Assembly: GCF_018130695.1 (NCBI RefSeq)
Contig: NZ_JAFCJX010000001.1
Location: 372,001 to 436,000 of the forward strand
DNA length: 64,000 bases
Source of the DNA: Bradyrhizobium jicamae
Lineage (GTDB): Bacteria > Pseudomonadota > Alphaproteobacteria > Rhizobiales > Xanthobacteraceae
Reading direction: 5' to 3'
Shown here: one piece after another, positions 8,860-19,078 of the stretch
How positions within the stretch are numbered: the stretch's first letter is position 1
How the letters are laid out: every line of letters begins with the position of its first letter
Translations under genes and position numbers: made by a program
Notes under the pieces: generated by a model
Told to the model about the DNA's origin: nothing
The model's input: the letters and a program-made list of their open reading frames with translations, nothing else
Databases searched by the model: none

Positions 8860-9812
8860 TTGCGCACAGCTCCAAAGGTGATGCCGCGCAAGAGATGCTT
8901 GCGGAGCAGCACGGTGAACAGGACGATCGGCACGACGAACAGCGTGGTCGCGGCAGCAACCGCCGGCCAGTCCTGCCCGCCCTCGCCGATGATGAAGGGA
9001 ATGAAGGGCGGCATGGTCTGCGCCTCGCCGCTGGTCAGCAGGACGGCGAAGGCGTATTCGTTCCACGAGAAGATCAGGCAGAAGATCGCGGTGGCCGCAA
9101 TTCCCGTGACCGCCTGCGGCAACACCACCTTGCGCAGCGCCTGCAGCCGCGTGTAGCCGTCGACCAGCGCAGCCTCCTCGTACTCGCGCGGAATCTCGTC
9201 AATGAACCCCTTGAGCAGCCAGACTGCGAGCGAGACGTTCACGGCGGTGTAGAGCAGGATCATGCCGAGCCTGGTGTCGGTCAGATTGAGCTGCCGGTAC
9301 ATCAGATAGATCGGGATCGCGACTGCGACCGGCGGCATCATCCGCGTCGACAGGATGAAGAACAGCAGATCGTCGGCGAGCGGAATGCGGAAGCGCGAGA
9401 AGGCGTAGGCCGCGAGCGTGCCGAGGAAGACGGCGAGGAACGTCGAGCCGAAACCGATGATCAGCGAATTGACGAAGCGCGGCACCACCTTGGACGGTCC
9501 GGCAATCACCATGTCGCGCTGGCGCACCAGCTTGTCGTACCAGGTCTCGGGCGGCGGCAGCTTGGCGATGAAATCCGGCGTCTGCCGGGTGCGCACCGTG
9601 AACAGGTTGACATAGCCTTCGAGGGTCGGCTCGAAGATCACCTTGGGCGGATAGGCGATGGCGTCGCTCTGCGACTTGAACGCGGTGGCGACGATCCAGA
9701 GCAGCGGCAGGATCGTGATCACGGCGTAGAGGATCACGAGAGCACCGGCCAAGGCCTTCGAACGGGGCGATGCCTCGACGATGGAATGCGCGGTGGACGT
9801 GGCGGCGGTCAT
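8856..9812 (-). CDS. ABC transporter permease (MalG-type)
   Basis: 318 residues with about six membrane segments and the EAA loop EYEEAALVDGYTRLQALRKVVLPQA near the C-terminus, which docks on the ATPases. The ATG at 9812 overlaps the upstream permease stop by 4 bp (ATGA); a longer frame upstream is not needed. It forms the channel with the neighbouring permease. A periplasmic loop of about 60 residues lies between the first two helices, which is common in this carbohydrate family. Confidence 0.92.
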   Translation of the reverse strand: MTAATSTAHSIVEASPRSKALAGALVILYAVITILPLLWIVATAFKSQSDAIAYPPKVIFEPTLEGYVNLFTVRTRQTPDFIAKLPPPETWYDKLVRQRDMVIAGPSKVVPRFVNSLIIGFGSTFLAVFLGTLAAYAFSRFRIPLADDLLFFILSTRMMPPVAVAIPIYLMYRQLNLTDTRLGMILLYTAVNVSLAVWLLKGFIDEIPREYEEAALVDGYTRLQALRKVVLPQAVTGIAATAIFCLIFSWNEYAFAVLLTSGEAQTMPPFIPFIIGEGGQDWPAVAAATTLFVVPIVLFTVLLRKHLLRGITFGAVRK

Positions 9813-10783
9813 CGTTGCTTCACCTTGTTGAGCGCTTTGACGTAGATGTTGGCGGCACCGAACACGGTGACAAACAGGATGATGGCGAGCGCCGAGGAAT
9901 AGCCGGTGCGCCACTTCTCGAACGCCGCGCGCTTCAACGTGATCGAGACCAGTTCGGTGGTCGATCCCGGTCCGCCCGAGGTCAAGAGGTTGACCATGTC
10001 GAACATCTTGAAGTTCTCGATCGCGCGGAACAGCACCGCCAGCATCAGGAACGGCACCGTCATCGGCAGCGTGATCGACCAGAACTGCCGCCAGGCCGAG
10101 GCACGGTCGACTTCGGCCGCCTCATAGATGTAGTCGGGAATGGAGCGCAGCCCGGCGAGGCAGATCAGCATCACGTAAGGCGCCCACATCCAGGTGTCGA
10201 CGAGCACGATGGTCCAGGGTGCGAGCGAGACCTGGCCGGTCATGCTGAACGCGCTCGGCGGCACGCCGGTGAACAGGCTGATCAGAGAGTTGAACGGTCC
10301 GATCTGGGGCTGCAGCAGCAGCGTCCAGAAATTGCCGACCACCGCCGGCGACAGCATCATCGGCAGCAGGATGATGGTGGTCCAGAAGCTGTGGCCGCGG
10401 AACTGGCGGTTGATCAAGAGCGCCAGGCCAAATCCGATGATCACCTGGAACGTGACCGACCAGATCACGAACTGCGCGGTGGTCTGCAGCCGCATCCAGA
10501 CATCCTCGTCGCCGAGGATGTCGGTAAAATTGTCGAGCCCGACGAAGCGCAGCGGCAGATAGGACATGCTGAGATTCAGGCTGGTGAAGGACAGCCGGAT
10601 CATCCACACCAGCGGAAAGATGTTGATCGCCAGCAGCAGCGCGATCGTCGGCGCCACGAACAGCCAGGCGATGGTGCGATCCGACAGGCCGCGCACGCGG
10701 CGCGTGGTCCGCGACCTCGCGGGCTCGCCCATGCCGGCGACCGTGGCATCATCAGGTTGAGAGATCGTGGTCATCTTGTCCAT
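9809..10783 (-). CDS. ABC transporter permease (MalF-type)
   Basis: 324 residues with six predicted membrane segments beginning TIAWLFVAPTIALLLAINIF, and the EAA loop IYEAAEVDRASAWRQFWSITLP. The cytoplasmic N-terminus of about 35 residues is Arg-rich. Partner of the following permease with a 4-bp stop/start overlap. The start is at 10783 or three codons later at 10774; neither has a strong ribosome site. 65 bp separate it from the binding-protein gene. Confidence 0.92.
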   Translation of the reverse strand: MDKMTTISQPDDATVAGMGEPARSRTTRRVRGLSDRTIAWLFVAPTIALLLAINIFPLVWMIRLSFTSLNLSMSYLPLRFVGLDNFTDILGDEDVWMRLQTTAQFVIWSVTFQVIIGFGLALLINRQFRGHSFWTTIILLPMMLSPAVVGNFWTLLLQPQIGPFNSLISLFTGVPPSAFSMTGQVSLAPWTIVLVDTWMWAPYVMLICLAGLRSIPDYIYEAAEVDRASAWRQFWSITLPMTVPFLMLAVLFRAIENFKMFDMVNLLTSGGPGSTTELVSITLKRAAFEKWRTGYSSALAIILFVTVFGAANIYVKALNKVKQR

Positions 10784-10848
10784 CGGCTGGCTGGGGTCGT
10801 TTCCCCGAGGAGTGCCCTCGGGGAAACCAGTTCGGTTGATACGAGCGT

Positions 10849-12207
10849 TTATTGCGACGCGACCTGCTTGCCCTGCTCCTTGAAGACCTTGGTCCAGTCC
10901 TTGACCAGCAGATCGAGCGCCTGCTGCGACGTGCCCTTGTCGGCGACGACGTAGTCATGCACGCGCTTCTGCATGTCGAGCAGCAGCTGCGCGTAGGACG
11001 GCTCGGCCCAGAAGTCCTTGACGATGCCCATCGACTCCAGGAATTGCGGGGCGAACGCCGCGCTCTTCGGGAAGTCGGGCGCGTCGACCACGGCCTTCAG
11101 CGCCGAGTAGCCGCCGAGCTGCCACCAGCGCTGCTGCACGGTGGGCTGCGCAAACCACTTGATGTAGGCCAGCGCGTCATCCTTGCGGTCGGAGGTCGCG
11201 ACCACGGAGACGCCCTGCCCGCCGAGCTGGGTGAAATGTCCGCCCGGGCCGGCCGGATTGACGAAGAAGCCGATCTTGTCGCCGCCGACATTCGGATCCT
11301 TGTAGAGGCCGGGGAAGAAGGCGAACCAGTTCATCTGCATCGCCACCTGGCCGGACTTGAAGGCGTCGAGCCCTTCCTGCATGTAGGCGTTGGTCATGCC
11401 CGGCGCGGTGCAGCACTTGTAGAGCTCCTTGTAGAACTCGAGCCCCTTGGCCGCCTCGGCCGAGTTGACGACGCCCTGCATCTGGTACGGCTTCTTCGGG
11501 TTGTCGTAGCCGAAGCCGTAATTGTAGAGCACGTTGGTCACGCCCATGGTGATGCCTTCGGAGCCGCGCTCGGTGAAGATGTAGGCGCCGTAGACCTTCT
11601 TGCCGTCGATCTCGCGGCCCTGGAAGAACTCCGCGACCTGCTTCAGCTCGTCATAGGTCTTCGGCGGCGCCAGATCGCGGCCGTACTTGGCCTTGAAGGC
11701 CGACTGGATCTCGGGCCGCGAGAACCAGTCCTTGCGATAGGTCCAGCCCACCGCATCGGCCATCGCCGGCAGCGCCCAATAATTTGGTGAGCCCTTCGGC
11801 CACTGCGAATAGCCGACCACCGTCGCCGGGACGAAGTCGTCCATCGAGATCTTCTCCTTGGCGAAGAAGTCATTGAGCTTGACGTACCACTTGTTCTCGG
11901 CGGCGCCGCCGATCCACTGGCTGTCGCCGATGATGAGGTCGCAGAGCTTGCCGTGGGAGTTGAGCTCGTTGAGGAAGCGATCCGCATAGCTCGTCCAGGG
12001 GACGAACTCGTATTTCATCTCGATGCCGGATTGCTTGGTGAAGTCCTTGCCGAGCTCCACCAGCGCATTGGCCGGATCCCATGCCGCCCAGCACAATGTG
12101 AGCTGCTTGCCTTGGGCGGCGGCCTCGCTGCTGCCGAGCCCCCCGAGCGCTGCGGCCGCAACAACCACAGACGCCGCCGTACTGCGTAGCCAATTCATTC
12201 GTCGCAT
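10849..12207 (-). CDS. ABC transporter substrate-binding protein (family 1, sugar/polyol)
   Basis: 452 residues with a Sec signal peptide (basic MRRMNWLR, hydrophobic core, cut near EAAAQ). The mature part starts KQLTLCWAAWDPANALVELGKDF, typical of large family-1 periplasmic binding proteins for sugars and polyols. The ATG at 12207 has GAGAGGAAAC upstream; longer in-frame extensions lack a ribosome site and precede the signal peptide. First gene of the leftward operon, so its promoter must lie in 12208-12684. It delivers the substrate to the two permeases. Confidence 0.92.
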   Translation of the reverse strand: MRRMNWLRSTAASVVVAAAALGGLGSSEAAAQGKQLTLCWAAWDPANALVELGKDFTKQSGIEMKYEFVPWTSYADRFLNELNSHGKLCDLIIGDSQWIGGAAENKWYVKLNDFFAKEKISMDDFVPATVVGYSQWPKGSPNYWALPAMADAVGWTYRKDWFSRPEIQSAFKAKYGRDLAPPKTYDELKQVAEFFQGREIDGKKVYGAYIFTERGSEGITMGVTNVLYNYGFGYDNPKKPYQMQGVVNSAEAAKGLEFYKELYKCCTAPGMTNAYMQEGLDAFKSGQVAMQMNWFAFFPGLYKDPNVGGDKIGFFVNPAGPGGHFTQLGGQGVSVVATSDRKDDALAYIKWFAQPTVQQRWWQLGGYSALKAVVDAPDFPKSAAFAPQFLESMGIVKDFWAEPSYAQLLLDMQKRVHDYVVADKGTSQQALDLLVKDWTKVFKEQGKQVASQ

Positions 12208-12392
12208 GTCCGTTTCCTCTCTATCGTTGAAGCACCTAACCCGATGGCGCAGCCCTACCGGGACGACGCCAAGACCCTGAAACCGAGTTGATGAGCGATG
12301 CTGAGAGCGAGACGGAGCGCTTCCGGAAACGGGATCCGGATGGCTTGGGCTCCTCCCACGCACCGGCTCGATGCGCGATGTTTATCTTTTCT

Positions 12393-12411
12393 GTAACACT
12401 AAACGTATTAC
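12393..12411. promoter_or_regulatory. Imperfect inverted repeat upstream of ABC/Dha operon
   Basis: The arms GTAACAC and GTATTAC are inverted copies with one mismatch around a 5-bp centre, in an AT-rich stretch about 190 bp upstream of the binding-protein start. It could be the operator of the operon; no regulator can be assigned, although the HTH protein encoded at 3129-3551 is a candidate. Confidence 0.35.
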
Positions 12412-12550
12412 TAAATTTCGGCAGGCGTCAAGCCGGTTTTTGCGAGCCCGGCAAATAGTCCCTGGAAGCTCATTTCGAAGCGGCCTGCGCTTGCGCGAAC
12501 AGGCGCGCAAAAAAGGCCTTGCCTGGGACGATGTTTATTAAATCATTTTA

Positions 12551-12562
12551 CTGAACGTTCAG
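12551..12562. promoter_or_regulatory. Perfect 12-bp palindrome CTGAACGTTCAG
   Basis: CTGAACGTTCAG is a perfect palindrome located 123 bp upstream of the secreted-protein gene at 12685. Its form resembles operators of TetR-type repressors, but no TetR gene is in the window. Confidence 0.4.
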
Positions 12563-12684
12563 CGGATCGATCCCGCCCAACTTTTCGCCAAAGTTCGGCA
12601 ACATCTCTCAACATCTTCGCCACCATTCGACGACGCGCGGCACGTAGCTTCGATTCAGATCCTGATGAATCGGAGGTGGACGCG

Positions 12685-13173
12685 ATGTCCCCAAATACGT
12701 CGTCGGTGCTGCTTGCTGCGGCTTGCCTGATGCTGGCCGCATCAAGTCCCTCGCATGCGGGACCGACGCTGGACGAGCTGGCGGGGACATGGATGGGCGT
12801 GGGCTCCATGAAACCAAAGGACGGCGCGCGCGAAAAGGTTCATTGCAAGGTGGCCTACAACGTCACCAAGCCGGGCCGGTCGCTGAGCCTCGACCTGCGC
12901 TGCGCCAGCGATGCCTACAAGATGGTGCTGTCAGCCAACATCGATCAGAACGGGACCGAGCTGTCCGGCAACTGGTTCGAAAGCGAATACCGCCAGGGCG
13001 GCAAGGTCACCGGCACCAACAGGGATGGGCTGATCGAGGCACGCATCGAGGGCAGCACCGTGGCCGCGCTGGTGACGATCAAGACCGCGGGCGATCACCA
13101 GTCGTTCGCGATGGACGCACCGGGCGCCTGGGTCTCCCAGGTCGCCATCGAGCTGAACCGGAACGCCAGGTGA
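12685..13173 (+). CDS. Hypothetical secreted protein
   Basis: 162 residues with a Sec signal peptide (MSPNTSSVLLAAACLMLAAS, cut near SHA-GP). The mature part has alternating beta-like segments (LAGTWMGVGSM, GRSLSLDLRC, ELSGNWFES, GSTVAALVTI) suggesting a small beta-barrel, lipocalin-like fold, and two Cys that could form a disulphide. The ATG at 12685 has GGAGG 8 nt upstream; an in-frame GTG at 12676 would sit inside that site. It stands alone, convergent with hutU 10 bp downstream. No function is assigned. Confidence 0.78.
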   Translation: MSPNTSSVLLAAACLMLAASSPSHAGPTLDELAGTWMGVGSMKPKDGAREKVHCKVAYNVTKPGRSLSLDLRCASDAYKMVLSANIDQNGTELSGNWFESEYRQGGKVTGTNRDGLIEARIEGSTVAALVTIKTAGDHQSFAMDAPGAWVSQVAIELNRNAR

Positions 13174-13183
13174 CATCCGCATT

Positions 13184-14851
13184 CTACTGCAGACTCGGAA
13201 GCTCGAGGCCGCATGTGCGTGCGCACGCGATCGCGGAGTCGTACCCTGCATCGGCGTGACGCATCACGCCGCTCGCCGGATCATTCCACAGCACGCGCTC
13301 GATCCGCTTGGCGGCGTCCGGCGTGCCGTCGGCGACGATCACCATGCCGGCGTGTTGCGAATAGCCGATGCCGACGCCGCCGCCATGGTGCAGCGAGACC
13401 CAGGTCGCGCCGCTCGCGCAATTCAACAGCGCATTGAGCAAGGGCCAGTCGGATACGGCATCCGATCCGTCCTTCATCGCCTCGGTCTCACGGTTCGGGC
13501 TCGCCACCGAACCGCTGTCGAGATGATCGCGGCCGATCACAACCGGCGCTTTCAGCTGGCCCCGCGCCACCATCTCGTTGAAGGCAAGGCCAAGCCGGTG
13601 ACGATCGCCGAGCCCAACCCAGCAGATCCGCGCCGGCAGGCCCTGGAACTTGATCCGCGCCTTGGCCATGTCGAGCCAGTTGTGCAGATGTCTATCGTTC
13701 GGCATCAGCTCCTTCACCTTGGCATCGGTCTTGAAGATGTCCTCGGGATCGCCAGACAACGCAGCCCAGCGGAACGGCCCGACGCCGCGGCAGAACAGTG
13801 GACGGATATAGGCGGGAACGAAGCCCGGGAAATCGAAGGCGTTGTTCAGGCCCATATCCTTCGCCATCTGGCGAATGTTGTTGCCATAGTCGAGCGTCGG
13901 AATGCCCTGGGCATGGAAGTCGAGCATCGCCCGGACGTGATCGACCATCGATGTCTTCGACGCCTGCTCGACGGCCTTCGGATCGGACGCGCGCCTGGCT
14001 TCCCAATCGGCGAGCGTCCAGCCCTTCGGCAAATAGCCATTGATCGGATCATGCGCGCTGGTCTGGTCGGTCACGATGTCGGGCCTGACGCCCCGGCGCA
14101 CCAACTCAGGAAAAATCTCGGCGGCATTGCCGAGCAGGCCGACCGAGACCGCCTGCTTCGTCGTCGCGGCCTCGGCCATGATCGCCAGCGCTTCATCGAG
14201 CGTCGCGGCCTGTCGATCGAGATAGCCGGTGCGCAGACGCATCTCGATGCGGCTCGGCTGGCATTCGACCGCGAGCAGCGACGCACCCGCCATGGTCGCG
14301 GCCAGCGGCTGCGCGCCGCCCATGCCGCCGAGGCCAGCGGTCAGAATCCATTTGCCCGCGAGGCTGCCGCCGTAGTGACGACGTCCGACCTCGACAAAGG
14401 TCTCGTAGGTGCCCTGCACGATGCCCTGGCTACCGATATAGATCCAGGACCCCGCCGTCATCTGGCCGTACATCATCAGGCCCTGGCGATCGAGCTCGTT
14501 GAAATGATCGAGCGTCGCCCAGTGCGGCACGATGTTGGAGTTGGCGATCAGCACCCGCGGCGCATCCGCATGCGTCCGGAAAATGCCGACCGGCTTGCCG
14601 GACTGGACCAGCAGCGTCTGATCGGCTTCGAGCTTGCGCAGCGAAGCCGTGATCCGGTCAAAGCTCTCCCAGTCGCGCGCCGCGCGCCCGATGCCGCCAT
14701 AGACGACGAGCTCGCTCGGACGCTCCGCGACTTCAGGGTCGAGATTGTTCATGAGCATGCGCAAGGGAGCTTCGGTCAGCCAGCTCTTGGCACTGATCTC
14801 GCTGCCGCGGGGCGCGCGGATGGTGCGGTCGTTGTCCAGTCGGCGGTTCAT
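13184..14851 (-). CDS. hutU: Urocanate hydratase
   Basis: 555 residues, the normal length. It converts urocanate to imidazolonepropionate using tightly bound NAD. The signature [19 protein letters not shown] (dinucleotide region) and the conserved C-terminal stretches [17 protein letters not shown] and [17 protein letters not shown] are all present. Last gene of the leftward hutI-hutH-hutU unit, 12 bp after hutH. Controlled presumably by HutC through the palindrome at 17665. Confidence 0.97.
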   Translation of the reverse strand: MNRRLDNDRTIRAPRGSEISAKSWLTEAPLRMLMNNLDPEVAERPSELVVYGGIGRAARDWESFDRITASLRKLEADQTLLVQSGKPVGIFRTHADAPRVLIANSNIVPHWATLDHFNELDRQGLMMYGQMTAGSWIYIGSQGIVQGTYETFVEVGRRHYGGSLAGKWILTAGLGGMGGAQPLAATMAGASLLAVECQPSRIEMRLRTGYLDRQAATLDEALAIMAEAATTKQAVSVGLLGNAAEIFPELVRRGVRPDIVTDQTSAHDPINGYLPKGWTLADWEARRASDPKAVEQASKTSMVDHVRAMLDFHAQGIPTLDYGNNIRQMAKDMGLNNAFDFPGFVPAYIRPLFCRGVGPFRWAALSGDPEDIFKTDAKVKELMPNDRHLHNWLDMAKARIKFQGLPARICWVGLGDRHRLGLAFNEMVARGQLKAPVVIGRDHLDSGSVASPNRETEAMKDGSDAVSDWPLLNALLNCASGATWVSLHHGGGVGIGYSQHAGMVIVADGTPDAAKRIERVLWNDPASGVMRHADAGYDSAIACARTCGLELPSLQ

Positions 14852-14863
14852 GGAAAAACCCCT

Positions 14864-16423
14864 TCAATCAAGTCTTGGGAACGGATCATTCAGAAGCGCC
14901 GCGCCTGCGGCAGCGGGCAGCGCATCGGCTTCGATCAGCGCGGCGGCGCTCGCGAGATCGCCGGCCATGTAGCGATCGGGACCGAGCGCCGGCACCTGTT
15001 CGCGCAGCTTGGCGATCACGGCAAGGAGCGGCGCGCTGGTCGTATGCGGCGCGCGCAGCGTGATGCCTTGGGCAGCGACCAGCAGCTCGATGCCGAGAAT
15101 GGAGGCAAGGTTATCCGCCATGTCGGACAGCCGCCGCGCGGCATGCGCGGCCATCGAGACGTGATCTTCCTGGTTGGCGCTGGTCGGCGTCGAATCGATC
15201 GAGCAGGCCGATGCGCGCTGCTTGTTCTCGGCATAGAGCGCAGCCGCCGTCACCTCCGCGATCATGAATCCGGAATTGAGGCCAGGATCCGGCGTCAGGA
15301 ACGGCGGCAGGCCAAAGTTCAGCGCGGGATCGACCAGCGTTGCGATCCGCCGCTCGCTGATCGCACCGATCTCCGACAACGCAAGCGCGATTCCGTCGGC
15401 GGCGAAGGCCACCGGCTCGGCGTGGAAGTTGCCGCCGGAGACGATCTCGCCGGTCTCGACCAGCACCAGAGGATTGTCGGTGACGGCATTGGCCTCGACC
15501 GTCAGCGTCCGTGCGGCCTGCGTGATCAGGTCGATCGCGGCGCCCGCCACCTGTGGCTGGCAGCGCAGGCAGTACGGATCCTGCACGCGCTCGTCGCCTT
15601 CGAGATGCGACTGCCTGATGTCGCTGCCGTCAAGCAGCGCCATCAATGTCGCGGCCGCCGCGATCTGTCCCGCATGCCCGCGCAATTGCTGGATCTCTGG
15701 CCGGAACGGCGCGGTCGACGCCATCGCCGCATCGACCGACAAGGCACCCGTCACGAGTGCCGCACGTGCCAGGCGATGCGCGCGCAGCACGCCCGAGATC
15801 GCATAGGCGGTCGAGAATTGCGTTCCGTTGATCAGCGCGAGCCCTTCCTTCGGTCCCAGGATGAGCGGCGCGAGGCCGGCGGCGGCGAGCGCTTCGCTGC
15901 CGGACACCGTCTTGCCATCGACGAGCGCCTGCCCCTCACCGATCATGACCGCGGTCATATGCGCGAGCGGCGCGAGATCGCCGGACGCGCCGACGGAGCC
16001 CTGCTGCGGCACCAGCGGATACACGCGCCGCGCCAGCATGTCCTGCAACTGCACGATGACCTCGCGGCGCACGCCGGACGCGCCGCGCCCGAGCGAGATG
16101 ATCTTCAGCGCCATCATCAGGCGCACGATCGGCTCGGGCGTTGCCGGCCCGACGCCGCAGCAATGCGAGACGATCAGATTGCGCTGGAGCAGCGCGGTCT
16201 TGTCGGGCGCAATCCGCGTCGATGCGAGCTTTCCAAACCCGGTGTTGATGCCGTAGACGGGTGTGTCCGCTTGCGCGGCCTTCGCGACAATCTGCGCCGC
16301 TGCTTCGACGCGCGGCCAGAACGCCGGATCGAGCACGACGGAGCGCCCCGCGAGCACCTGCAAGAGATCATCGAGGCTGACCTTGCCGGGCACGACAACG
16401 ATCGGCGCGCTCCAATCCGTCAT
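14864..16423 (-). CDS. hutH: Histidine ammonia-lyase
   Basis: 519 residues. It removes ammonia from histidine to give urocanate. The MIO cofactor triad Ala146-Ser147-Gly148 is seen in [14 protein letters not shown], with the catalytic Tyr57 region [12 protein letters not shown] and the later YCLRCQPQV stretch. The start overlaps the hutI stop by 4 bp, so translation is coupled. First enzyme of the histidine pathway. Confidence 0.97.
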   Translation of the reverse strand: MTDWSAPIVVVPGKVSLDDLLQVLAGRSVVLDPAFWPRVEAAAQIVAKAAQADTPVYGINTGFGKLASTRIAPDKTALLQRNLIVSHCCGVGPATPEPIVRLMMALKIISLGRGASGVRREVIVQLQDMLARRVYPLVPQQGSVGASGDLAPLAHMTAVMIGEGQALVDGKTVSGSEALAAAGLAPLILGPKEGLALINGTQFSTAYAISGVLRAHRLARAALVTGALSVDAAMASTAPFRPEIQQLRGHAGQIAAAATLMALLDGSDIRQSHLEGDERVQDPYCLRCQPQVAGAAIDLITQAARTLTVEANAVTDNPLVLVETGEIVSGGNFHAEPVAFAADGIALALSEIGAISERRIATLVDPALNFGLPPFLTPDPGLNSGFMIAEVTAAALYAENKQRASACSIDSTPTSANQEDHVSMAAHAARRLSDMADNLASILGIELLVAAQGITLRAPHTTSAPLLAVIAKLREQVPALGPDRYMAGDLASAAALIEADALPAAAGAALLNDPFPRLD

Positions 16424-17634
16424 GTGCCTCTCCAGACGCGGCGATGCAGCGGGTTGAAGCCGATGCGGTACACCAGCTCAGCTGGCCGCTCGATGTCCCA
16501 GATCGCAAGATCGCACCACTTGCCGGCCTCTAAGGTGCCCGTCTCATCAAGCAGACCAAGTGCGCGGGCGCCCTCGCGCGTGACGCCGGCGAGGCATTCG
16601 GCGACGGTCATGCGGAACAGTGTCGCGCCCATGTTCATCGTGAGCAGCAGCGAGGTCAGCGGCGAGCTGCCGGGATTGCAGTCGGTGGCGAGCGCCATGT
16701 TGACGCCGTGCTTGCGGAACAGCTCGACGGGAGGCTTATGCGTCTCGCGGATGAAATAGAATGCGCCGGGCAGCAGCACCGCCACCGTTGCGACCTTGGC
16801 CATCGCCACCGCGCCCGCCTCATCGGTGTGCTCGAGATGATCGGCCGACAGCGCGGAGAACCTTGCGGCGAGCGCAGCGCCTCCCAGATTCGACAATTGA
16901 TCGGCATGCAGCTTCACAGGCAGCCCCAGCGCCCTCGCCGCCTCGAACACCCGCGCCGTCTGCTCGGCCGAGAACGCGATACCTTCCATGAAGGCGTCGA
17001 CGGCGTCGGCAAGGCCGGACCTTGCCACCGCCGGCAGCATCTCCCTGCAGACAACATCGATGTAGCGATCCTTGTCGCCGGCGGCCTCGACCGGCAGCGC
17101 ATGCGCGCCGAGAAACGATGTGCGGATCGCAACCGGCCGCATCCGGCCGAGGCTGCGGGCGGCCGCGAGCTGCCGCAGCTCGGTCTCGGTGTCGAGGCCG
17201 TAGCCGGACTTGATTTCGAGCGTGGTCACGCCTTCGCCAATCAGCGCGTCGAGACGCGGCAATGCGCTCGCGACGAGATCGGCCTCGCTGGCCTTGCGCG
17301 TTGCCGCCACCGTCGAGACGATGCCACCGCCGGCACGCGCGATCTCCTCGTAGCTCACGCCCTTGAGCCGCAGCTCGAACTCATGCGCGCGGTTGCCGCC
17401 ATAGACCAGATGGGTGTGGCAGTCGACGAGGCCCGGCGTGATCCAGCGTCCCTCGCAATCGATCCGCTCGGTCGCATCGGCATCGGTGGGGAATTCAGCC
17501 TGCGCGCCGGCATAGACGATGCGCCCCTGCCGCGCGGCGATCAGGCCGCGCTCGATCTCCCCGAGATCGGGGCTGTTGGCCCGCAGCGTGGCGAGCCGGG
17601 CGTTATGCCAGATCCGGTCGAAGCGCTCTGCCAT
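16420..17634 (-). CDS. hutI: Imidazolonepropionase
   Basis: 404 residues, an amidohydrolase that opens imidazolonepropionate to formiminoglutamate. Metal-binding His73 and His75 are in [13 protein letters not shown], and the later metal residues in KLHADQLSN and ALATDCNPG are present. First gene of the leftward hut unit. Its start lies 86 bp from hutF, which reads the opposite way, with the 20-bp palindrome between them. Confidence 0.97.
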   Translation of the reverse strand: MAERFDRIWHNARLATLRANSPDLGEIERGLIAARQGRIVYAGAQAEFPTDADATERIDCEGRWITPGLVDCHTHLVYGGNRAHEFELRLKGVSYEEIARAGGGIVSTVAATRKASEADLVASALPRLDALIGEGVTTLEIKSGYGLDTETELRQLAAARSLGRMRPVAIRTSFLGAHALPVEAAGDKDRYIDVVCREMLPAVARSGLADAVDAFMEGIAFSAEQTARVFEAARALGLPVKLHADQLSNLGGAALAARFSALSADHLEHTDEAGAVAMAKVATVAVLLPGAFYFIRETHKPPVELFRKHGVNMALATDCNPGSSPLTSLLLTMNMGATLFRMTVAECLAGVTREGARALGLLDETGTLEAGKWCDLAIWDIERPAELVYRIGFNPLHRRVWRGT

Positions 17635-17664
17635 GCGGCTGTCCTTCGCTGTGGGATGCTTGAC

Positions 17665-17684
17665 TTATATGTCTAGACATATAA
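17665..17684. promoter_or_regulatory. Perfect 20-bp palindrome, probable HutC operator
   Basis: TTATATGTCTAGACATATAA is a perfect palindrome centred between the hutI and hutF starts, overlapping TTGACT and TATAAT-like sequences. HutC of the GntR family, encoded at 19075-19803, binds such inverted repeats in other bacteria; the site is placed to repress both directions. Confidence 0.8.
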
Positions 17685-17719
17685 TCGTGGCGCGGTTCTG
17701 TCCAGCCGGCTTGGAAAAC

Positions 17720-19078
17720 ATGTCGCGACTGCATTTCGCTTCCGCGCTGCTGCCCTCGGGTTGGGCCGATGACGTGCAGGTGGTCGTCACCGCCGGCACG
17801 ATCACGTCGGTGACGGCGGGTGCGGCGCCGGCTGCAGGCGACGAACGTCACGCCGTTGCGATACCGGGATTGGCGAGCCTGCACAGCCACGCCTTTCAGC
17901 GGGGCATGGCCGGGCTTGCCGAGCTGCGCGGCGACTCCACCGATACGTTCTGGACCTGGCGCGAGACGATGTATCGCTTCGCGCTGGCCATGACGCCGGA
18001 TGATGTCGCCGCGGTTGCGACATGGCTCTATGTCGAGATGCTCGAACGCGGCTTCACCCGCGTCGGCGAGTTCCATTATCTCCATCACGATCGCGACGGT
18101 GTCCCCTACCGCAATCTTGCCGAGATGGCAGAGCGCATCGCGCAGGCTTCCGAAGCCTCCGGCATCGGGCTCACGCTACTTCCGAGCTTCTATGCGCACG
18201 GCTCGTTCGGCGGCGCGCCGCCGCATGCGGGACAGCGCCGCTTCATTTGCTCGGTCGATCAGTTTGCAGCCCTCATGGCCGCCTCCCGCGAGGCGGTCAG
18301 CCGCCTCCCCGGCGCCAATATCGGTATCGCGCCGCACAGCTTGCGCGCGGTGGCGCACGACGAACTGTCCGCGATCATCCCGCTCGCCAAGGGCGGACCG
18401 ATTCACATTCACGCCGCCGAGCAGGTCAAGGAAGTCGAGGATTGCCTGGAATGGTCGGGACAACGGCCGGTCCAGTGGCTGCTCGACCATGCGCCGGTCG
18501 ATCAGCGCTGGTGTCTCATTCATGCGACCCACATGATTGATGAGGAAACACTCGCACTCGCAAAGACCGGCGCCGTAGCCGGCCTCTGCCCGGTAACGGA
18601 AGCAAGTCTTGGCGACGGCATCTTCCCTGCCCGCGAATTTCTCGCCGCCGGCGGCCGGTTCGGCGTCGGCACGGATTCCAACGTGCTGGTCGGCATCACC
18701 GACGAGTTGCGCCAGCTCGAATACGGCCAACGGCTGAGGCATCGCGAGCGCAACGTGCTGTCCGGTGGCGCAGGCACGTCGACCGGACGCGCGCTGTTCG
18801 ATCACGTGCTGTCGGGCGGCGCACAGGCGCTGGCGCAGACGACCACAGGCCTCGCCCCGGGCGCGCGCGCCGATATCGTGACGCTCGATGCGGCGCATCC
18901 GTCACTGGCGGGACGCCGTGGCAACGCCGTGATCGACGGCTGGATCTTTGCGACCAGCGGTGACGCGATCGACTGCGTCTGGGCTGGCGGCAACAAGGTG
19001 GTCGAAGGTGGACGGCACAAATTGCGCCACGCCGCGCGCGAAAAGTTCAACGCAGCGGTACGGAGGCTCGTCGCATGA
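17720..19078 (+). CDS. hutF: Formimidoylglutamate deiminase
   Basis: 452 residues, amidohydrolase fold. It deaminates formiminoglutamate to N-formylglutamate. Metal ligands His55 and His57 are in LASLHSHAFQRGMAGL; the active-site regions IHIHAAEQVKEVEDC and FGVGTDSN follow. The chosen ATG at 17720 begins the N-terminal beta-sandwich; upstream in-frame codons run through the operator. Presence of HutF means the two-step formylglutamate route, which needs HutG, not found in this window. Overlaps hutC by 4 bp. Confidence 0.95.
   Translation: MSRLHFASALLPSGWADDVQVVVTAGTITSVTAGAAPAAGDERHAVAIPGLASLHSHAFQRGMAGLAELRGDSTDTFWTWRETMYRFALAMTPDDVAAVATWLYVEMLERGFTRVGEFHYLHHDRDGVPYRNLAEMAERIAQASEASGIGLTLLPSFYAHGSFGGAPPHAGQRRFICSVDQFAALMAASREAVSRLPGANIGIAPHSLRAVAHDELSAIIPLAKGGPIHIHAAEQVKEVEDCLEWSGQRPVQWLLDHAPVDQRWCLIHATHMIDEETLALAKTGAVAGLCPVTEASLGDGIFPAREFLAAGGRFGVGTDSNVLVGITDELRQLEYGQRLRHRERNVLSGGAGTSTGRALFDHVLSGGAQALAQTTTGLAPGARADIVTLDAAHPSLAGRRGNAVIDGWIFATSGDAIDCVWAGGNKVVEGGRHKLRHAAREKFNAAVRRLVA

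Larger units (their letters stand above)
12208..12684. other. Intergenic divergent promoter region
   Basis: 477 bp without a credible gene between the leftward ABC/Dha operon and the rightward secreted-protein gene. The part 12375-12420 is AT-rich against the local background and fits a promoter zone. It contains an imperfect inverted repeat at 12393-12411 and a perfect 12-bp palindrome at 12551-12562, listed separately. Confidence 0.6.

Noticed and set aside
12543..12809. 88-codon minus-strand frame over the start of the secreted-protein gene
   Set aside because: Overlaps the signal peptide region of a better supported plus-strand gene and has no recognisable protein features.
13256..16759. 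Very long open frame on the plus strand (1167 codons) across hutU and hutH
   Set aside because: It lies antisense to genes with intact catalytic motifs; its protein is Arg/His/Asp-rich low complexity, as expected in high-GC DNA read opposite a real gene.
17660..17685. TTGACT (17660-17665) and TATAAT (17680-17685) as a strong sigma-70 promoter
   Set aside because: The spacing is only 14 bp, too short for a normal promoter; I list the palindrome but not a promoter of this exact form.
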